The notes: generated from the letters alone by a model not told the origin. A stretch of 64,000 nucleotides of DNA from Paenibacillus artemisiicola (GCF_017652985.1 NZ_JAGGDJ010000014.1:62001-126000); one strand, 5' to 3'; counted from the first letter of the stretch, positions 42,469-51,811 are shown. Program-made: numbers and translations.

Positions 42469-43443
42469 TTACACGAACGGCGGCTGCCACGATTTCTTGT
42501 TCCAACCGATCTGCTCGCTCAGCACGTTCAGGTTCCGGTCGAGCGTCACCGCCGCGCTGAACGGCATGCCGCGCTGATGCCAGAAGCGAACGTCGCTCCA
42601 CGTCACGAGATACCCGTCGACGACTTCCTGCACCTTCACGTGGACGCGCTCGGAGAAGTGATGGAACGCCCGCACGCCGGCCGCGGCCATCGTTGCCTTC
42701 GCCGGTTCCTCGAGGCTCTCCGGCTTCGCCTTGGGCAGCTGCGCCGCCTCGTCCACCCGGCCGCCCTTGAAGTAGCCGGTCGCGTATTCGTCGCCCAGGT
42801 CGGCCACGTACTGCCAAGACGCGCCGAGCAGCGTCGGCAGCATCGTGACGTTCGCCTCGTCCATGCCGTAGTGCGCGGCCAGCTTGCGCAGGACGACGCG
42901 GTTGACGGCAAGGCGCCAGGCCAAATAAACGGCGGTCAGCGCATAGACGAGCATGAATACGAGCACGGCGTGCGGATAGCTGGACAGCCACAGCAGCGCC
43001 GCGGCCGCGTGCCCCGCGAACAGATACGGGTCGAACAGCGGCAGCGCGTCGAGATGCAGCCATTTGCGCGTGATCGGCCTTAAGCATTGCACGCCGTAGG
43101 CGTTGAACAAGTCCAAGACGATGTGGAAGCAAACGGCGAACAGCGTCCAGAGGACGACGGTCCAGCTCCACTCGCCGGCGCCGCACAGCCAGGCGATCGG
43201 AAAGCCGAGCAGCGGCGCCCACGCCAGCGGGGCCGGCAGCGAATGCGTCAGGCCGCGGTGATGCCGGATGTACGCGGACGGGCCGCGCAGCCGCATCACG
43301 GAATCGAAGTCGGGGGCATGGCTGCCCAGAAGCGTCGCCGCGAGCACGGCGTGCTGCAGCTCCGGATGGGCCGCCACGGCCGGATCCGCCATGGCCAAGC
43401 CGGCAAGCGTGACGCCGAACAACAGGTGACTACCGGTATCCAT
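42469..43443 (-). CDS. YfhP/YdjM-like membrane-bound metal-dependent hydrolase
   Basis: 324 residues. N-terminal membrane domain with four or five segments; MDTGSHLLFGVTLAGLAM and LLGSHAPDFDSVMRLRG, then YIRHHRGLTHSLPA hold the His/Asp residues of the YdjM-like metallohydrolase family. FHIVLDLFNAYGVQCLRP adds another pair. The C-terminal 150 residues are soluble. In Bacillus subtilis YfhP represses yfhQ-related genes in an unclear way; the enzymatic substrate is unknown. It is monocistronic, ending at a terminator. Confidence 0.82.
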   Translation of the reverse strand: MDTGSHLLFGVTLAGLAMADPAVAAHPELQHAVLAATLLGSHAPDFDSVMRLRGPSAYIRHHRGLTHSLPAPLAWAPLLGFPIAWLCGAGEWSWTVVLWTLFAVCFHIVLDLFNAYGVQCLRPITRKWLHLDALPLFDPYLFAGHAAAALLWLSSYPHAVLVFMLVYALTAVYLAWRLAVNRVVLRKLAAHYGMDEANVTMLPTLLGASWQYVADLGDEYATGYFKGGRVDEAAQLPKAKPESLEEPAKATMAAAGVRAFHHFSERVHVKVQEVVDGYLVTWSDVRFWHQRGMPFSAAVTLDRNLNVLSEQIGWNKKSWQPPFV

Positions 43444-43527
43444 GCTTCATCATCCCTTCGTCTGCTGGTGTCGTTGGTCTTCGCCATCATCCTACCAGCG
43501 GACTGTCAAGGGAGCGTTCGCGGTTCT

Positions 43528-44466
43528 TTACGAATTTGTAAGCGGGGGCCGCGGGATGACGATGTCGGCCATCTCGACGGCCGGCTCGATGTCCGGGAAG
43601 ATCGGCTTGACGCCGTTCGCCAGCTCCGCGACGGCTTCGTCGTCGTAGCGCGAGCTGAAATGCGTCACGACGAGCCGCTTGGCGCCGGCCGCGCGGGCGG
43701 TCTCGGCCGCCTGGCCGAACGTCGAATGGCCGTAGGCCGCCGCCTTTTCCTCCAGGCCGACGGCGAACGTCGCCTCGTGCACGAGCAGGTCGGCGCCGCG
43801 CGCGAGCCGCACCGCGTTGTCGCACGGGCGCGTGTCGCCGAGAATCGTCACGACGCGGCCGGGCTGCGGCTTGCCGACGACGTCGGCCGCGGCGACGGTC
43901 CTCCCGCATTCCAGCGTGACGTCCTCGCCCCGCTTCAGCTTGCCGTACAGCGGCCCCGCCGGCACGCCGAGCTCGGCCAGCCGCTTCAGGTTGAGCGGCC
44001 CGTGCTGCGGGCGCTCCGTGATCCGATAGCCGAAGCACGGCAGCCGATGCTGCAGCTCCGCCGCTTCGACGATATGACGCTCGTCCTCCAGCACGATGCC
44101 TTCGGCGATTTCGACGACGTTCAGCTCGTAGCCGAGATGCACGCCCGTCAGCTCGAAGACGGTATCCAGGTAACGCTTCAGCCCCGGCGGACCGAAGATA
44201 TCCAGCTTCGCGGCCCCTTCGAAATAACTTCGGCTGCTCAGCAGGCCGGGCAGGCCGTACAGATGGTCGCCGTGAAGATGCGTCATGAAAATGCGTTCCA
44301 ATTTATTCAGCTTGAACCGGCTGCCGAGCATCCGGTGCTGCGTGCCCTCGCCCGCGTCGAACAGCCAAAAGCCGCACTGCGGCTCGGGGAGCGACAGCGC
44401 GATCGACGTCACGTTGCGCGTTCTTGTCGGCCTGCCGGCGCTAGTGCCTAGAAACGTTAGCTGCAA
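43528..44466 (-). CDS. rnz: Ribonuclease Z (tRNA 3' endonuclease)
   Basis: 312 residues from TTG at 44466, which has GGAGGG 7 bases upstream and yields LQLTFLGTSAG, the family N-terminus; an in-frame ATG at 44526 adds 20 unlike residues. Cuts the 3' trailer of tRNA precursors lacking a CCA. Zinc site: FMTHLHGDHLYGLPGLLSS (about residue 62), LGDTRPCDN, VHEATF and VTHFSSRY. The exosite arm GPLYGKLKRGEDVTLECGR is present. It lies 97 bases downstream of metH and a weak terminator. Confidence 0.94.
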   Translation of the reverse strand: MQLTFLGTSAGRPTRTRNVTSIALSLPEPQCGFWLFDAGEGTQHRMLGSRFKLNKLERIFMTHLHGDHLYGLPGLLSSRSYFEGAAKLDIFGPPGLKRYLDTVFELTGVHLGYELNVVEIAEGIVLEDERHIVEAAELQHRLPCFGYRITERPQHGPLNLKRLAELGVPAGPLYGKLKRGEDVTLECGRTVAAADVVGKPQPGRVVTILGDTRPCDNAVRLARGADLLVHEATFAVGLEEKAAAYGHSTFGQAAETARAAGAKRLVVTHFSSRYDDEAVAELANGVKPIFPDIEPAVEMADIVIPRPPLTNS

Positions 44467-44504
44467 GCGGTTCCCTCCATTTCGTCTGCAATCCCGATCC
44501 TTAT

Positions 44505-44550
44505 AACAATACCCTCCGAAGGGCAAGGTTCATACCTTGCTCCGGAGGGT
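44505..44550 (-). terminator. Terminator after metH
   Basis: ACCCTCCG with GCAAGG pairs with CCTTGC and CGGAGGGT; the minus strand continues TATTGTTAT, so the T-run is weak. Confidence 0.65.
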
Positions 44551-44563
44551 AGGCCGATGTCGG

Positions 44564-47500
44564 CTATGCTTTCTCGACGTTGAAATACTGCGCTTCCGGA
44601 TGCGCGAACACCATGGCGGAGACCGACGCTTCCGGCTCCATCATGAAGCCTTCCGTCAGTTGGACCCCGATGTCCTCCGGATGCAAGAGCTCGAACAGCG
44701 GTCCCTGGTCTTCCAGATTCGGACACGCCGGATACCCGAACGAGACCCGGATGCCTTGGTACCGCGCCCCGTGGCGCTGCTTCATGGTCATCTCCGGCGG
44801 ATCCGGGAAGCCCCACGTATCGCGCATCATATGGTGCACGCGTTCGGCGAGCGCCTCCGCGACCTCGAGCGCTACCGCCTGCAGGGCGTGGGAGCGCAGG
44901 TAGTCGCCGTTGTCCTTCAGCTCGCTTGCCTTCTCCCTCACGCCTTCGCCCGCCGTCACGACGAGGAAGCCGACGTAATCCATGACGCCGCTCTCCACGG
45001 ATTTCAAGAAATCCGCGAGGCACAAGTACGGCTCCACGTGCTGCCGCGGGAACGTGAACCGCTTGATCTCGACGCCCGGCTGACGCGGGTCGTAGATGAT
45101 GATGTCGTTGCCCGACGACTGCGCGGGGAAGAACCGGTACATGCCGTGCGCCTGCAGCTGGCCCTTCGCCGCTTCGTCCAGCAGGCCGTCCACCGTCGCT
45201 TTCAGGCTGACCGCCTTCTCGTTGCCTTCCTTCAGAAGCGCGTCGACGCTGCCCTTCAGCCCCAAGTGATGGCCGAGCAGCATCTGCATGTTGACGTACG
45301 GGACGATGTGCGGAATCGGCACGTTCCGCAGGACGTGGCGGTCCGTATCCGGCGGGATGTACACCGGCGCGTCCGGCGAGATGTTGGAGCGGACGGCGCG
45401 GGTCAGCTCCGGCATCGGCTTCTTCTCCGCCTCGTCCAACGCGCCGGACGCCTTGAACGCCGCCATTTCTTCCTCGTACGCGAGGCGATGCGCCGGATCC
45501 ATCAGCTTATTGGCGATGTCGAGGCCGTCCATCGCGTCCTTCGCGTACAGGACGAGACCGTCGTATTCCGGGCCGATCCGCGTCTTCGTGAACTTCCGCG
45601 TCAGCGCGGCGCCGCCGACCAGGATCGGCGCGTCGATGCCGGCGTTGCGCAAATCCTGCGCCGTCACGACCATCTGCTGCGCCGATTTGACGAGCAGGCC
45701 GGAGAGGCCGATCGCGTCGACCGGCTCGCTGCGGTACGCTTCAATGAGCTGCTCGGGCGGTACTTTGATGCCGAGATTGATGATCTTGTACCCGTTGTTC
45801 GAGAGGATGATCTCGACCAGATTCTTGCCGATATCGTGCACGTCGCCCTTGACGGTCGCGAGCATGATCTTGCCTTTGACCGCGGACTCCGCCTTCTCCA
45901 TATGCGGCTCGAGGTACGTGACGGACGCCTTCATGACCTCGGCGCTCTGGAGCACCTCCGCGACGATCAGCTCGTTGTTGTTGAACAGACGGCCGACCTC
46001 TTCCATCCCCTTCATGAGCGGACCGTTGATGATGTCGAGCGGCGGGTACTTGCCGAGCGCTTCGTCGAGATCCGGATAAAGCCCTTCCTTCGTGCCTTCC
46101 ACGATGTACGCGCCGAGCCGTTCCTCCAGCGTCAGCGTGGACACCTTTTCTTTCTTCTCGACCTTCTTCTCCCGGAACGCGGCGACGAACGCGGCGAGCG
46201 TCTCGTCGTTCGTGTTGTAGATGAGGTCCTCCGCCAAGCGCCGCTCCTCTTCCGGAATGGACGCGTACCGTTCCAGCTTCTCCGTGTTCACGATCGCGTA
46301 GTCGAGGCCGGCCTTCGTCGTATGGTAGAGGTAGACCGAGTTCAGCACTTCGCGGCCGGCGTCGGGCAAGCCGAACGATATGTTGCTGAGGCCGAGAATC
46401 GTCTTCGCGCGCGGGTACTTCGCCTTGATCATCTTGATCCCTTCGATCGTCTCCACGGCGGAGCCGATGTACTGCGGATCGCCCGAGCCGACCGGGAACA
46501 TGTTCGGGTCGAAAATGATGTCCTCCGGCTGCATGCCGTACTTCTCCGTCAACAGCTCGTACGCGCGCGTCGCCACTTCCATCTTCGCTTCGCGCGAGAC
46601 CGCCTGGCCGCGCTCGTCGATCAAGATGCAGACGACCGCCGCTCCGTAACGGTGGATGAGCGGCAGGATCTTCTCGAACTTCGACTCGCCGTCCTCCAGG
46701 TTGATGGAGTTGATGATCGCTTTGCCTTGCGAATATTTGAGCCCGAGCTCGATGATGTGATCGTACGTCGAATCGAGCATGAGCGGGACCTTGATTTTTT
46801 TGACGACCTCCGGCAAGAACCGCTTGACGGCATAGGACTCGTCGATGTCCGTGTCCTGCAGGTTGATATCGATGACGTGCGCGCCGCCCTTGACCTGCGC
46901 CCGGGCGATTTCCGACGCCTCGTCGAATTTCTCTTCTTTAATGAGGCGTTTGAATTTGCGCGAGCCGGAAATGTTCGTCCGTTCCCCGATCATGATCGGG
47001 CGGTTGTCTTCCTCGATGAACACCGTCTCGATTCCGGAGACGGCCGGCGGATGGTCGCCGTACTCCTTGCGCGGCGCGTAGTTCGCGAGCGTCTCGGCCA
47101 GCGCCTTGATATGCGCCGGGGTCGTGCCGCAGCAGCCGCCGGCGATGTTCAGCCAGCCGTTCTCGGCGAAATCGGCGATCTTCTTCGCGAGCGAAGCCGG
47201 CGACTCGTGATAGTTGCCGTTCTCGTCCGGCAAGCCCGCGTTCGGGTAGCAGCTGACCGCGGTGCGCGCGATGCCCGCGAGCGAGCGGATATGGTCGCGC
47301 ATGAATTCCGGGCCGGTGGCGCAGTTGAGCCCGATCGAGACCGGGTTCATGTGCTCGAGCGAGATGTAGAACGACTCGATGTTCTGCCCGGCGAGCGTCG
47401 TGCCCATCGGCTCGATTGTGCCCGAGATCATGAGCGGCAGCGTCTTGCCGGCCGCTTCGTAGGCGCGCTGGATGCCGATCGTGCCGGCTTTGACGTTGAG

Positions 47501-48001
47501 CGTATCCTGCGACGTCTCCAGCAGCATTGCGTCCACGCCGCCCTCGATGAGCGCGATCGCCTGCTCGTAGTAGCTGTCGACGAGCTCGTCGAACGTCACG
47601 CCGCCCGTGACGGAGAGCGTCTTCGTCGTCGGCCCGAGCGCGCCGGCCACGAACCGCGGCTTGTCCGGCGTGGAATACTTATCCGCCGCGTCGCGCGCCA
47701 GCTTCGCCGCCGCCAGATTGATTTCCCTCGCCTTCTCCGGAATGTCGTATTCCGCGAGCACGACGCTCGTCGCGCCGAACGTGTTCGTCTCGAGAATATC
47801 CGCGCCCGCGGCCAAATATTCCTCGTGAATGTCGCGGATGACGTCCGGACGGGTCAGCACGAGCATCTCGTTGCAGCCCTCCAGCTCGTCGCCGCCGAAG
47901 TCGGCTGGACCGAGGTCCCGCTGCTGAATCATCGTCCCCATGGCGCCGTCCAAGATGAGAATGCGCTTCCCTAGCTCTTCTTTGATTGTCGGTTTCGTCA
48001 T
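44564..48001 (-). CDS. metH: Cobalamin-dependent methionine synthase
   Basis: 1145 residues from ATG at 48001 (AAGGG upstream), shorter than the first in-frame start at 48127, which lacks a site. Methylates homocysteine with a methyl group from methyl-tetrahydrofolate through B12. Domains in order: homocysteine domain (ILDGAMGTMIQQRDLG at the start; zinc Cys in GLNCATGP and GGCCGTTPAHI, about 215-305), pterin domain (MIGERTNISGSRKF, about 345-600), B12 cap, B12 domain with the cobalt-ligand His in VKGDVHDIGKNLVEIIL (about 745), and the AdoMet reactivation domain to the end (RYQGIRVSFGYPACPNLEDQ). No SAM riboswitch is apparent. Confidence 0.96.
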   Translation of the reverse strand: MTKPTIKEELGKRILILDGAMGTMIQQRDLGPADFGGDELEGCNEMLVLTRPDVIRDIHEEYLAAGADILETNTFGATSVVLAEYDIPEKAREINLAAAKLARDAADKYSTPDKPRFVAGALGPTTKTLSVTGGVTFDELVDSYYEQAIALIEGGVDAMLLETSQDTLNVKAGTIGIQRAYEAAGKTLPLMISGTIEPMGTTLAGQNIESFYISLEHMNPVSIGLNCATGPEFMRDHIRSLAGIARTAVSCYPNAGLPDENGNYHESPASLAKKIADFAENGWLNIAGGCCGTTPAHIKALAETLANYAPRKEYGDHPPAVSGIETVFIEEDNRPIMIGERTNISGSRKFKRLIKEEKFDEASEIARAQVKGGAHVIDINLQDTDIDESYAVKRFLPEVVKKIKVPLMLDSTYDHIIELGLKYSQGKAIINSINLEDGESKFEKILPLIHRYGAAVVCILIDERGQAVSREAKMEVATRAYELLTEKYGMQPEDIIFDPNMFPVGSGDPQYIGSAVETIEGIKMIKAKYPRAKTILGLSNISFGLPDAGREVLNSVYLYHTTKAGLDYAIVNTEKLERYASIPEEERRLAEDLIYNTNDETLAAFVAAFREKKVEKKEKVSTLTLEERLGAYIVEGTKEGLYPDLDEALGKYPPLDIINGPLMKGMEEVGRLFNNNELIVAEVLQSAEVMKASVTYLEPHMEKAESAVKGKIMLATVKGDVHDIGKNLVEIILSNNGYKIINLGIKVPPEQLIEAYRSEPVDAIGLSGLLVKSAQQMVVTAQDLRNAGIDAPILVGGAALTRKFTKTRIGPEYDGLVLYAKDAMDGLDIANKLMDPAHRLAYEEEMAAFKASGALDEAEKKPMPELTRAVRSNISPDAPVYIPPDTDRHVLRNVPIPHIVPYVNMQMLLGHHLGLKGSVDALLKEGNEKAVSLKATVDGLLDEAAKGQLQAHGMYRFFPAQSSGNDIIIYDPRQPGVEIKRFTFPRQHVEPYLCLADFLKSVESGVMDYVGFLVVTAGEGVREKASELKDNGDYLRSHALQAVALEVAEALAERVHHMMRDTWGFPDPPEMTMKQRHGARYQGIRVSFGYPACPNLEDQGPLFELLHPEDIGVQLTEGFMMEPEASVSAMVFAHPEAQYFNVEKA

Positions 48002-48229
48002 TGGTGCCCTTCCCTTCCGAAGCTGCCGCTCGCCGCCGAACCATGGTTCAACTTGGTCAAGGTCCAGCTCAAAAATCATTTCCCTATACTCTACCAGAAT
48101 TCGCACCCGGTGAAAAGGCATGTTCACCCGTATTCGAAAGCTTCCGCGCTCCGGTCGACAGGTCCCGGAATATGCTCTATACTTATTCGTATCGGAATAA
48201 CGATCTTATTGAAGGAAGCAGGGATACGC

Positions 48230-48766
48230 ATGGCAGAAATCCGTATTCGCAGCACGAACGAACGCATTACCGGCGAAGCGAACGTCCGGGCGTTTTTGGA
48301 CAAACAGGAAGTGTTGTACGAGCATTGGGACGCTTCCAAGCTCCCGGCCGAGCTGCAGGACAAATTCGTCCTGAGCGACGAAGAGAAAGCGACGATTCTG
48401 TCGACGTTCGACGGCGAGATCCGCGACCTTGCCGCGCGCCGCGGGTATCAGATCTGGGACGTCATCTCCCTGTCCGACGCCACTCCGAACATTGAAGAGC
48501 TGCTGAAGAAGTTCGAGCAGATTCATACGCACACCGAAGACGAGATCCGCGGCATCGTGTCCGGACGCGGCATCTTCATCATTAAGGGCGACGAGGAGAC
48601 GGGCTACTTCGACGTCGAACTCGAAGCCGGCGACGTCATCTCCGTGCCGGAGAACAAGAATCACTTCTTCACGCTGATGGACAACCGCCAAATCATCGCC
48701 GTCCGCCTGTTCATCGAGAAAGACGGCTGGATCGCGCACAACGTCGAAGACTCGGCGTTCGCGTAA
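48230..48766 (+). CDS. mtnD: Acireductone dioxygenase
   Basis: 178 residues. Oxidises acireductone in the methionine salvage pathway, in which methylthioadenosine carbon returns to methionine; the metal (Fe or Ni) decides the products. The cupin carries the ligands in QIHTHTEDEIRGIVSGRG (His-x-His and Glu, about residue 95) and NKNHFFTLMD (His). The ATG at 48230 is chosen because AAGGAAG stands upstream and an in-frame start at 48053 lacks one. It is divergent from metH, joining salvage and de novo methionine synthesis. A strong terminator follows. No other mtn gene is adjacent. Confidence 0.92.
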   Translation: MAEIRIRSTNERITGEANVRAFLDKQEVLYEHWDASKLPAELQDKFVLSDEEKATILSTFDGEIRDLAARRGYQIWDVISLSDATPNIEELLKKFEQIHTHTEDEIRGIVSGRGIFIIKGDEETGYFDVELEAGDVISVPENKNHFFTLMDNRQIIAVRLFIEKDGWIAHNVEDSAFA

Positions 48767-48805
48767 GCGCCAAGGATCCCGAGCACAAGCGCTAGGACAA
48801 AACAG

Positions 48806-48849
48806 CAATGCAAAAGAGACCTGTCCGCAGATAGGTCTCTTTTGCATTG
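48806..48849. terminator. Terminator after mtnD
   Basis: A 17-bp perfect stem (CAATGCAAAAGAGACCT/AGGTCTCTTTTGCATTG, loop of 10 bases). T-runs occur on both strands, so it serves mtnD and possibly the convergent HAD gene. Confidence 0.88.
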
Positions 48850-48860
48850 GGCTGCTCTAT

Positions 48861-48986
48861 CGGTTGCATTCCGCCGGTTGCATTCCGTCGGTTGCATTCC
48901 GTCGGTTGCATTCCGTCGGTTGCATTCCGTTGGTTGCTTTCCGTTGGTTGCTTTCCGCTGGTTGCTTACTGTCGGTCTCTTCCTGT
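48861..48986. repeat. Tandem 14-bp repeat, about nine copies
   Basis: Copies of CGGTTGCATTCCGT (first five nearly identical), then TGGTTGCTTTCCGT-type variants and one degenerate unit. Not a multiple of three, and no ribosome site precedes the ORFs that cross it. It lies between the mtnD terminator and the convergent HAD gene. No spacers, so it is not CRISPR. Confidence 0.9.
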
Positions 48987-49028
48987 TGCAACAAGCGTCC
49001 GGCAATGTCCGGCAGATAGCCGGAACCG

Positions 49029-49814
49029 CTAGGCCAGCAGCGGCAGCAGCTCCGCAAGATGCTTGATTTCGTGCGTAGGAATGATATCGTCCGTACGCAT
49101 CGCGCCGTGGCGGTTGACCCATACCGAGGTCATGCCGATCGTGTTCGCGCCGAGAATGTCGGTCGTCAGCTTGTCGCCGACCATGATGCCGTGCTCCGGC
49201 TCGATGCCGAGGCGCTCCAGCGCATGGCGGAAAATGTCCGCGGACGGCTTGCCCTTGCCGAATTCGCCCGAAATGACGATATGGTCGAAGTATGGAACGA
49301 TGTCGGGCACGCCGGCGAGCTTCTCGCGCTGCAGGTCCGGAGAACCGTTCGTCAGCAGCAGCAGCTTGTACTTCCCTTTCAGCTCGTTCAGCACGGCGAA
49401 CGTCTCGTCGTACACGTACGGCCGCTTGCGCCGCTCCGCCGGGAATTGCTCCGCCAGCTCCGCGCCGAGCGCTTCGTCGTTCACGCCGAGCGCCTTCAGT
49501 CCGCGGGTCCACGCGTCCTTGCGGTAGCCGGGCGCAAGCGCCTGAAGCTTGCGAAACTCTTCCTGCTCGCCTTCCAGGAAATTCGCCCACAACCCTTCGA
49601 ACGGGTTGATGCCGATCATTTTCGTAAACGGAAACGTCTCATACGATTCATAGAGCGCGCGCGCCTCGCGGCGAACGGCCTCCTCCAATGCTTTGGCGTC
49701 GACGCCCGTAAGGGCCGCCGCCGCCTCGCAGGTCGCGTCGAACGCTTCCTGCACGCTGCGGTCGTCCCATAGGAGCGTATCGTCCAAATCGAACAAAACT
49801 GCTTGTTTGGCCAT
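49029..49814 (-). CDS. HAD hydrolase (YjjG/YfnB-like)
   Basis: 261 residues. Motif I AVLFDLDDTLLWDD (nucleophile Asp about residue 9), a helical cap of about 100 residues, motif II LLLLTNGSPDLQREKL, Lys in GKGKPS and motif IV IMVGDKLTTDILGANTIGM. This layout is that of non-canonical pyrimidine nucleotidases (YjjG) and related phosphatases. The substrate is unknown. The start is followed upstream by the two-TM protein gene, 24 bases away. The repeat array lies just past its stop. Confidence 0.88.
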   Translation of the reverse strand: MAKQAVLFDLDDTLLWDDRSVQEAFDATCEAAAALTGVDAKALEEAVRREARALYESYETFPFTKMIGINPFEGLWANFLEGEQEEFRKLQALAPGYRKDAWTRGLKALGVNDEALGAELAEQFPAERRKRPYVYDETFAVLNELKGKYKLLLLTNGSPDLQREKLAGVPDIVPYFDHIVISGEFGKGKPSADIFRHALERLGIEPEHGIMVGDKLTTDILGANTIGMTSVWVNRHGAMRTDDIIPTHEIKHLAELLPLLA

Positions 49815-49838
49815 GGTTCCAGTCGCACTCCACTCTCG

Positions 49839-50360
49839 TTATTTTTCGGTAAACGGAATTCCGTTCTGTTCCGCGAAGGCTTTCAGGCGCGCCGCCATTT
49901 GCTCCGTCGGATAGCGGTTCATGACGCGGGAGAACACCCAATTGCCGCCCTTGTGCTGCTCGATGACGACATAGCCCTTCTGCGCGTTGATTCCCTTGAT
50001 GTTGCTGACGTAAATGTTGCGGTCCCCCGCGAACCGGCGGGAGCGGACGAAGTCGCGGCCGATCGCCAAGTAAGGCCGGCGCAGGACGAACAAGCCCGCG
50101 AGCAGCACGTAACACGCGATCGTCACCCAAAACATCGTATCGCCCTGCTTGAACGCGTCGGACGTGACCGTCACGATCACGTAGAACAGAATGAAGAGCA
50201 GCAGGAACGCCGGCATTAAATAGCTGCGCCCCTTGAAGGTCTCCACCCCGGCCGCGCCGCCGGACTTGGCGGACATTAGCGGGGCTTCTCCGCGCTTTTT
50301 GCGCTGTTTGTTGATGAGTTCCTGGTTTTTTTGCACTTTACGCTGCCACGATCTGGACAC
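49839..50360 (-). CDS. Hypothetical protein with two membrane helices
   Basis: 173 residues. Basic N-terminus (KVQKNQELINKQRKKRGEAP), two membrane segments (about 48-66 and 75-92, MPAFLLLFILFYVIVTV and MFWVTIACYVLLAGLFVL), and a C-terminal soluble domain of about 80 residues ending ARLKAFAEQNGIPFTEK. I recognise no family with certainty. No signal peptide. It lies 24 bases upstream of the HAD gene and 69 bases after the aldo/keto reductase gene. Confidence 0.75.
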   Translation of the reverse strand: MSRSWQRKVQKNQELINKQRKKRGEAPLMSAKSGGAAGVETFKGRSYLMPAFLLLFILFYVIVTVTSDAFKQGDTMFWVTIACYVLLAGLFVLRRPYLAIGRDFVRSRRFAGDRNIYVSNIKGINAQKGYVVIEQHKGGNWVFSRVMNRYPTEQMAARLKAFAEQNGIPFTEK

Positions 50361-50429
50361 GAATGAACCCCCTCGAAATGTTGCAAACCTTTCTCTCGTT
50401 CGCTTGCCTCTTCATATGTAAGCGCGCGA

Positions 50430-51416
50430 TCAGAACGGACGGGCGAATTTGGCGATGAACCGGTTCGGATACTCGCTCGGAAGCGCGCTCGCTTCGTCGA
50501 GGGCGTTCCAAATCCCGTCCGGCATCGTCCACCCGGCCGCGCCCATGTTCTCTTCGTACTGCGCGAGCGTGCTCGCCCCGAAGATCGGCGAGGTGATGCC
50601 TTCGCGACGCAGCAGCCAGGCCAGCGCGACCTGAGCCGGCGTCTTATCCAATTCCTTCGCGGCGGACCGCACCGCTTCGAGCACGGCGAAGTTTTTGTCG
50701 GACGCACGCAGCGCCCAGGAGCTCTCGCCCTGCTTGGCCGTCAGGCGTCCGCTGACCGGCTCCTCGCGGGTGTAGCGGCCCGTCAGGAACCCGCCGCCGA
50801 GCGGCGCCCACGGAATGACGCCGACGTTCTCCTCCAGGCAGAGGGACATCATCTCGCGGTCCATCTCGCGGCTCACGAGGCTGTACTGCGGCTGAATCGA
50901 CACGAACCGGGCGTAACGCTCGCGGTCGCTGACGGCCAGCGATTTCATCAGCTGCCACGCGAAGAAATTCGAGCAGCCGATGTAGCGGACTTTCCCCGCC
51001 GTGATCAGGTCGTCGAGCGCGCGGAGGGTCTCTTCGATCGGCGTCGCGTGATCCCAGACATGCACTTGGTAGAGGTCGATGTAATCGGTATCCAACCGCT
51101 TCAGGCTCGCTTCCGCCGCGTCCATGATATGCTTGCGCGAGACGCCGCCGCTGTTCGGATGCGCGCCGGTCATGAACCTGACCTTCGTCGCCAGCACCGT
51201 TTCCGAGCGCCGGCCCTTGATCGCTTTGCCGACGATCTCCTCCGACTTGCCCTGCACGTATACGTTGGCGGTATCCAGAAAATTGCCGCCCCGACCCAGG
51301 AAATCATGGACCATCGCGATGGAATCCGCTTCGCTCGTCGTGTTGCCGAACGTCATTGTGCCCAGACAGAGTTCCGACACCGCAAGACCGCTGCGGCCCA
51401 AAAGCCGATATCGCAT
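50430..51416 (-). CDS. Aldo/keto reductase
   Basis: 328 residues, TIM barrel. NADPH-dependent reduction of carbonyl groups. Catalytic residues are visible: Asp in GNFLDTANVYVQGKSEEI (with Tyr in the same stretch), Lys in VLATKVRF and His in YQVHVWDH. The cofactor site is in the C-terminal part (GGGFLTGRYTREE and GASTLAQYEENM). YRLLGRSGLAVSELCLGTMTFG starts the barrel. It resembles the general stress-type reductases (YccK/YhdN type). The substrate is unknown; no operon partner is evident. Confidence 0.93.
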   Translation of the reverse strand: MRYRLLGRSGLAVSELCLGTMTFGNTTSEADSIAMVHDFLGRGGNFLDTANVYVQGKSEEIVGKAIKGRRSETVLATKVRFMTGAHPNSGGVSRKHIMDAAEASLKRLDTDYIDLYQVHVWDHATPIEETLRALDDLITAGKVRYIGCSNFFAWQLMKSLAVSDRERYARFVSIQPQYSLVSREMDREMMSLCLEENVGVIPWAPLGGGFLTGRYTREEPVSGRLTAKQGESSWALRASDKNFAVLEAVRSAAKELDKTPAQVALAWLLRREGITSPIFGASTLAQYEENMGAAGWTMPDGIWNALDEASALPSEYPNRFIAKFARPF

Positions 51417-51443
51417 TCGGTTTCCCCTCCTCGAATGAATCGT

Positions 51444-51641
51444 TTAATGCTTGATGGAACCGTCGCCGTTTTCTTCGTCTTCCGCCCACTTGATCGTGTC
51501 CAGCTGGTTGCGGAAATTGCGTTTGAAGTTGTCCAGGTAGATGCGGCGCAGCTCGTCGCGTTCCGCAAGCTCCTCCGCCGTCAGTCCCACCGTTTTATTT
51601 TTCCGGGAAAGCTCGTTGATGCGAGCGATGATTTTCTCCAT
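51444..51641 (-). CDS. ynzC: DUF896 protein YnzC
   Basis: 65 residues: MEKIIARINELSRKNKTVGL, then LTAEELAERDELRRIYLDNF. These are short helical-hairpin proteins (UPF0291) that in Bacillus subtilis follow yneA in the same SOS-linked locus; overproduction is not well understood. Here yneA ends 170 bases upstream with a terminator between. Order ynzC-yneA/lexA matches Bacillus, with yneB missing. Confidence 0.92.
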   Translation of the reverse strand: MEKIIARINELSRKNKTVGLTAEELAERDELRRIYLDNFKRNFRNQLDTIKWAEDEENGDGSIKH

Positions 51642-51757
51642 GTATGTCTACTCCTCTCGTCCTTCGGCCAATATCCCATCCTTTACTTTGACATTTTCTA
51701 ACGGCCATTGTCAAGGCAAGGCGGCCTTGCGCGCAGAGCCGGACAAGCTTCGGACAA

Positions 51758-51788
51758 GAGAAAAGACCGAACGCATGCGTTCGGTCTT
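51758..51788 (-). terminator. Terminator after yneA
   Basis: A 26-bp perfect palindrome (halves AAGACCGAACGCA) with TTTTCTC on the minus strand past the stem. It lies just after yneA and ends the transcript from the divergent lexA/yneA promoter. Confidence 0.85.
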
Positions 51789-51811
51789 CGTCGTCTGGTC
51801 TAGGCTAGGCG

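Noticed and set aside
44537-47974. 1145-codon open frame on the plus strand opposite metH
   Set aside because: It mirrors metH codon usage in a GC-rich gene, is Arg/Val/Asp-rich without domain features, and has no ribosome site. Similar long antisense frames occur opposite mrfA, the permease and pdhC.
48861-48986. CRISPR array
   Set aside because: Units of 14 bases are directly adjacent with no spacers, and no cas genes are present.
48661-49590. Repetitive ORF on the minus strand across the 14-bp repeats
   Set aside because: It overlaps mtnD and the HAD gene, has no ribosome site, and its 14-residue periodicity is just the DNA repeat read in one frame.
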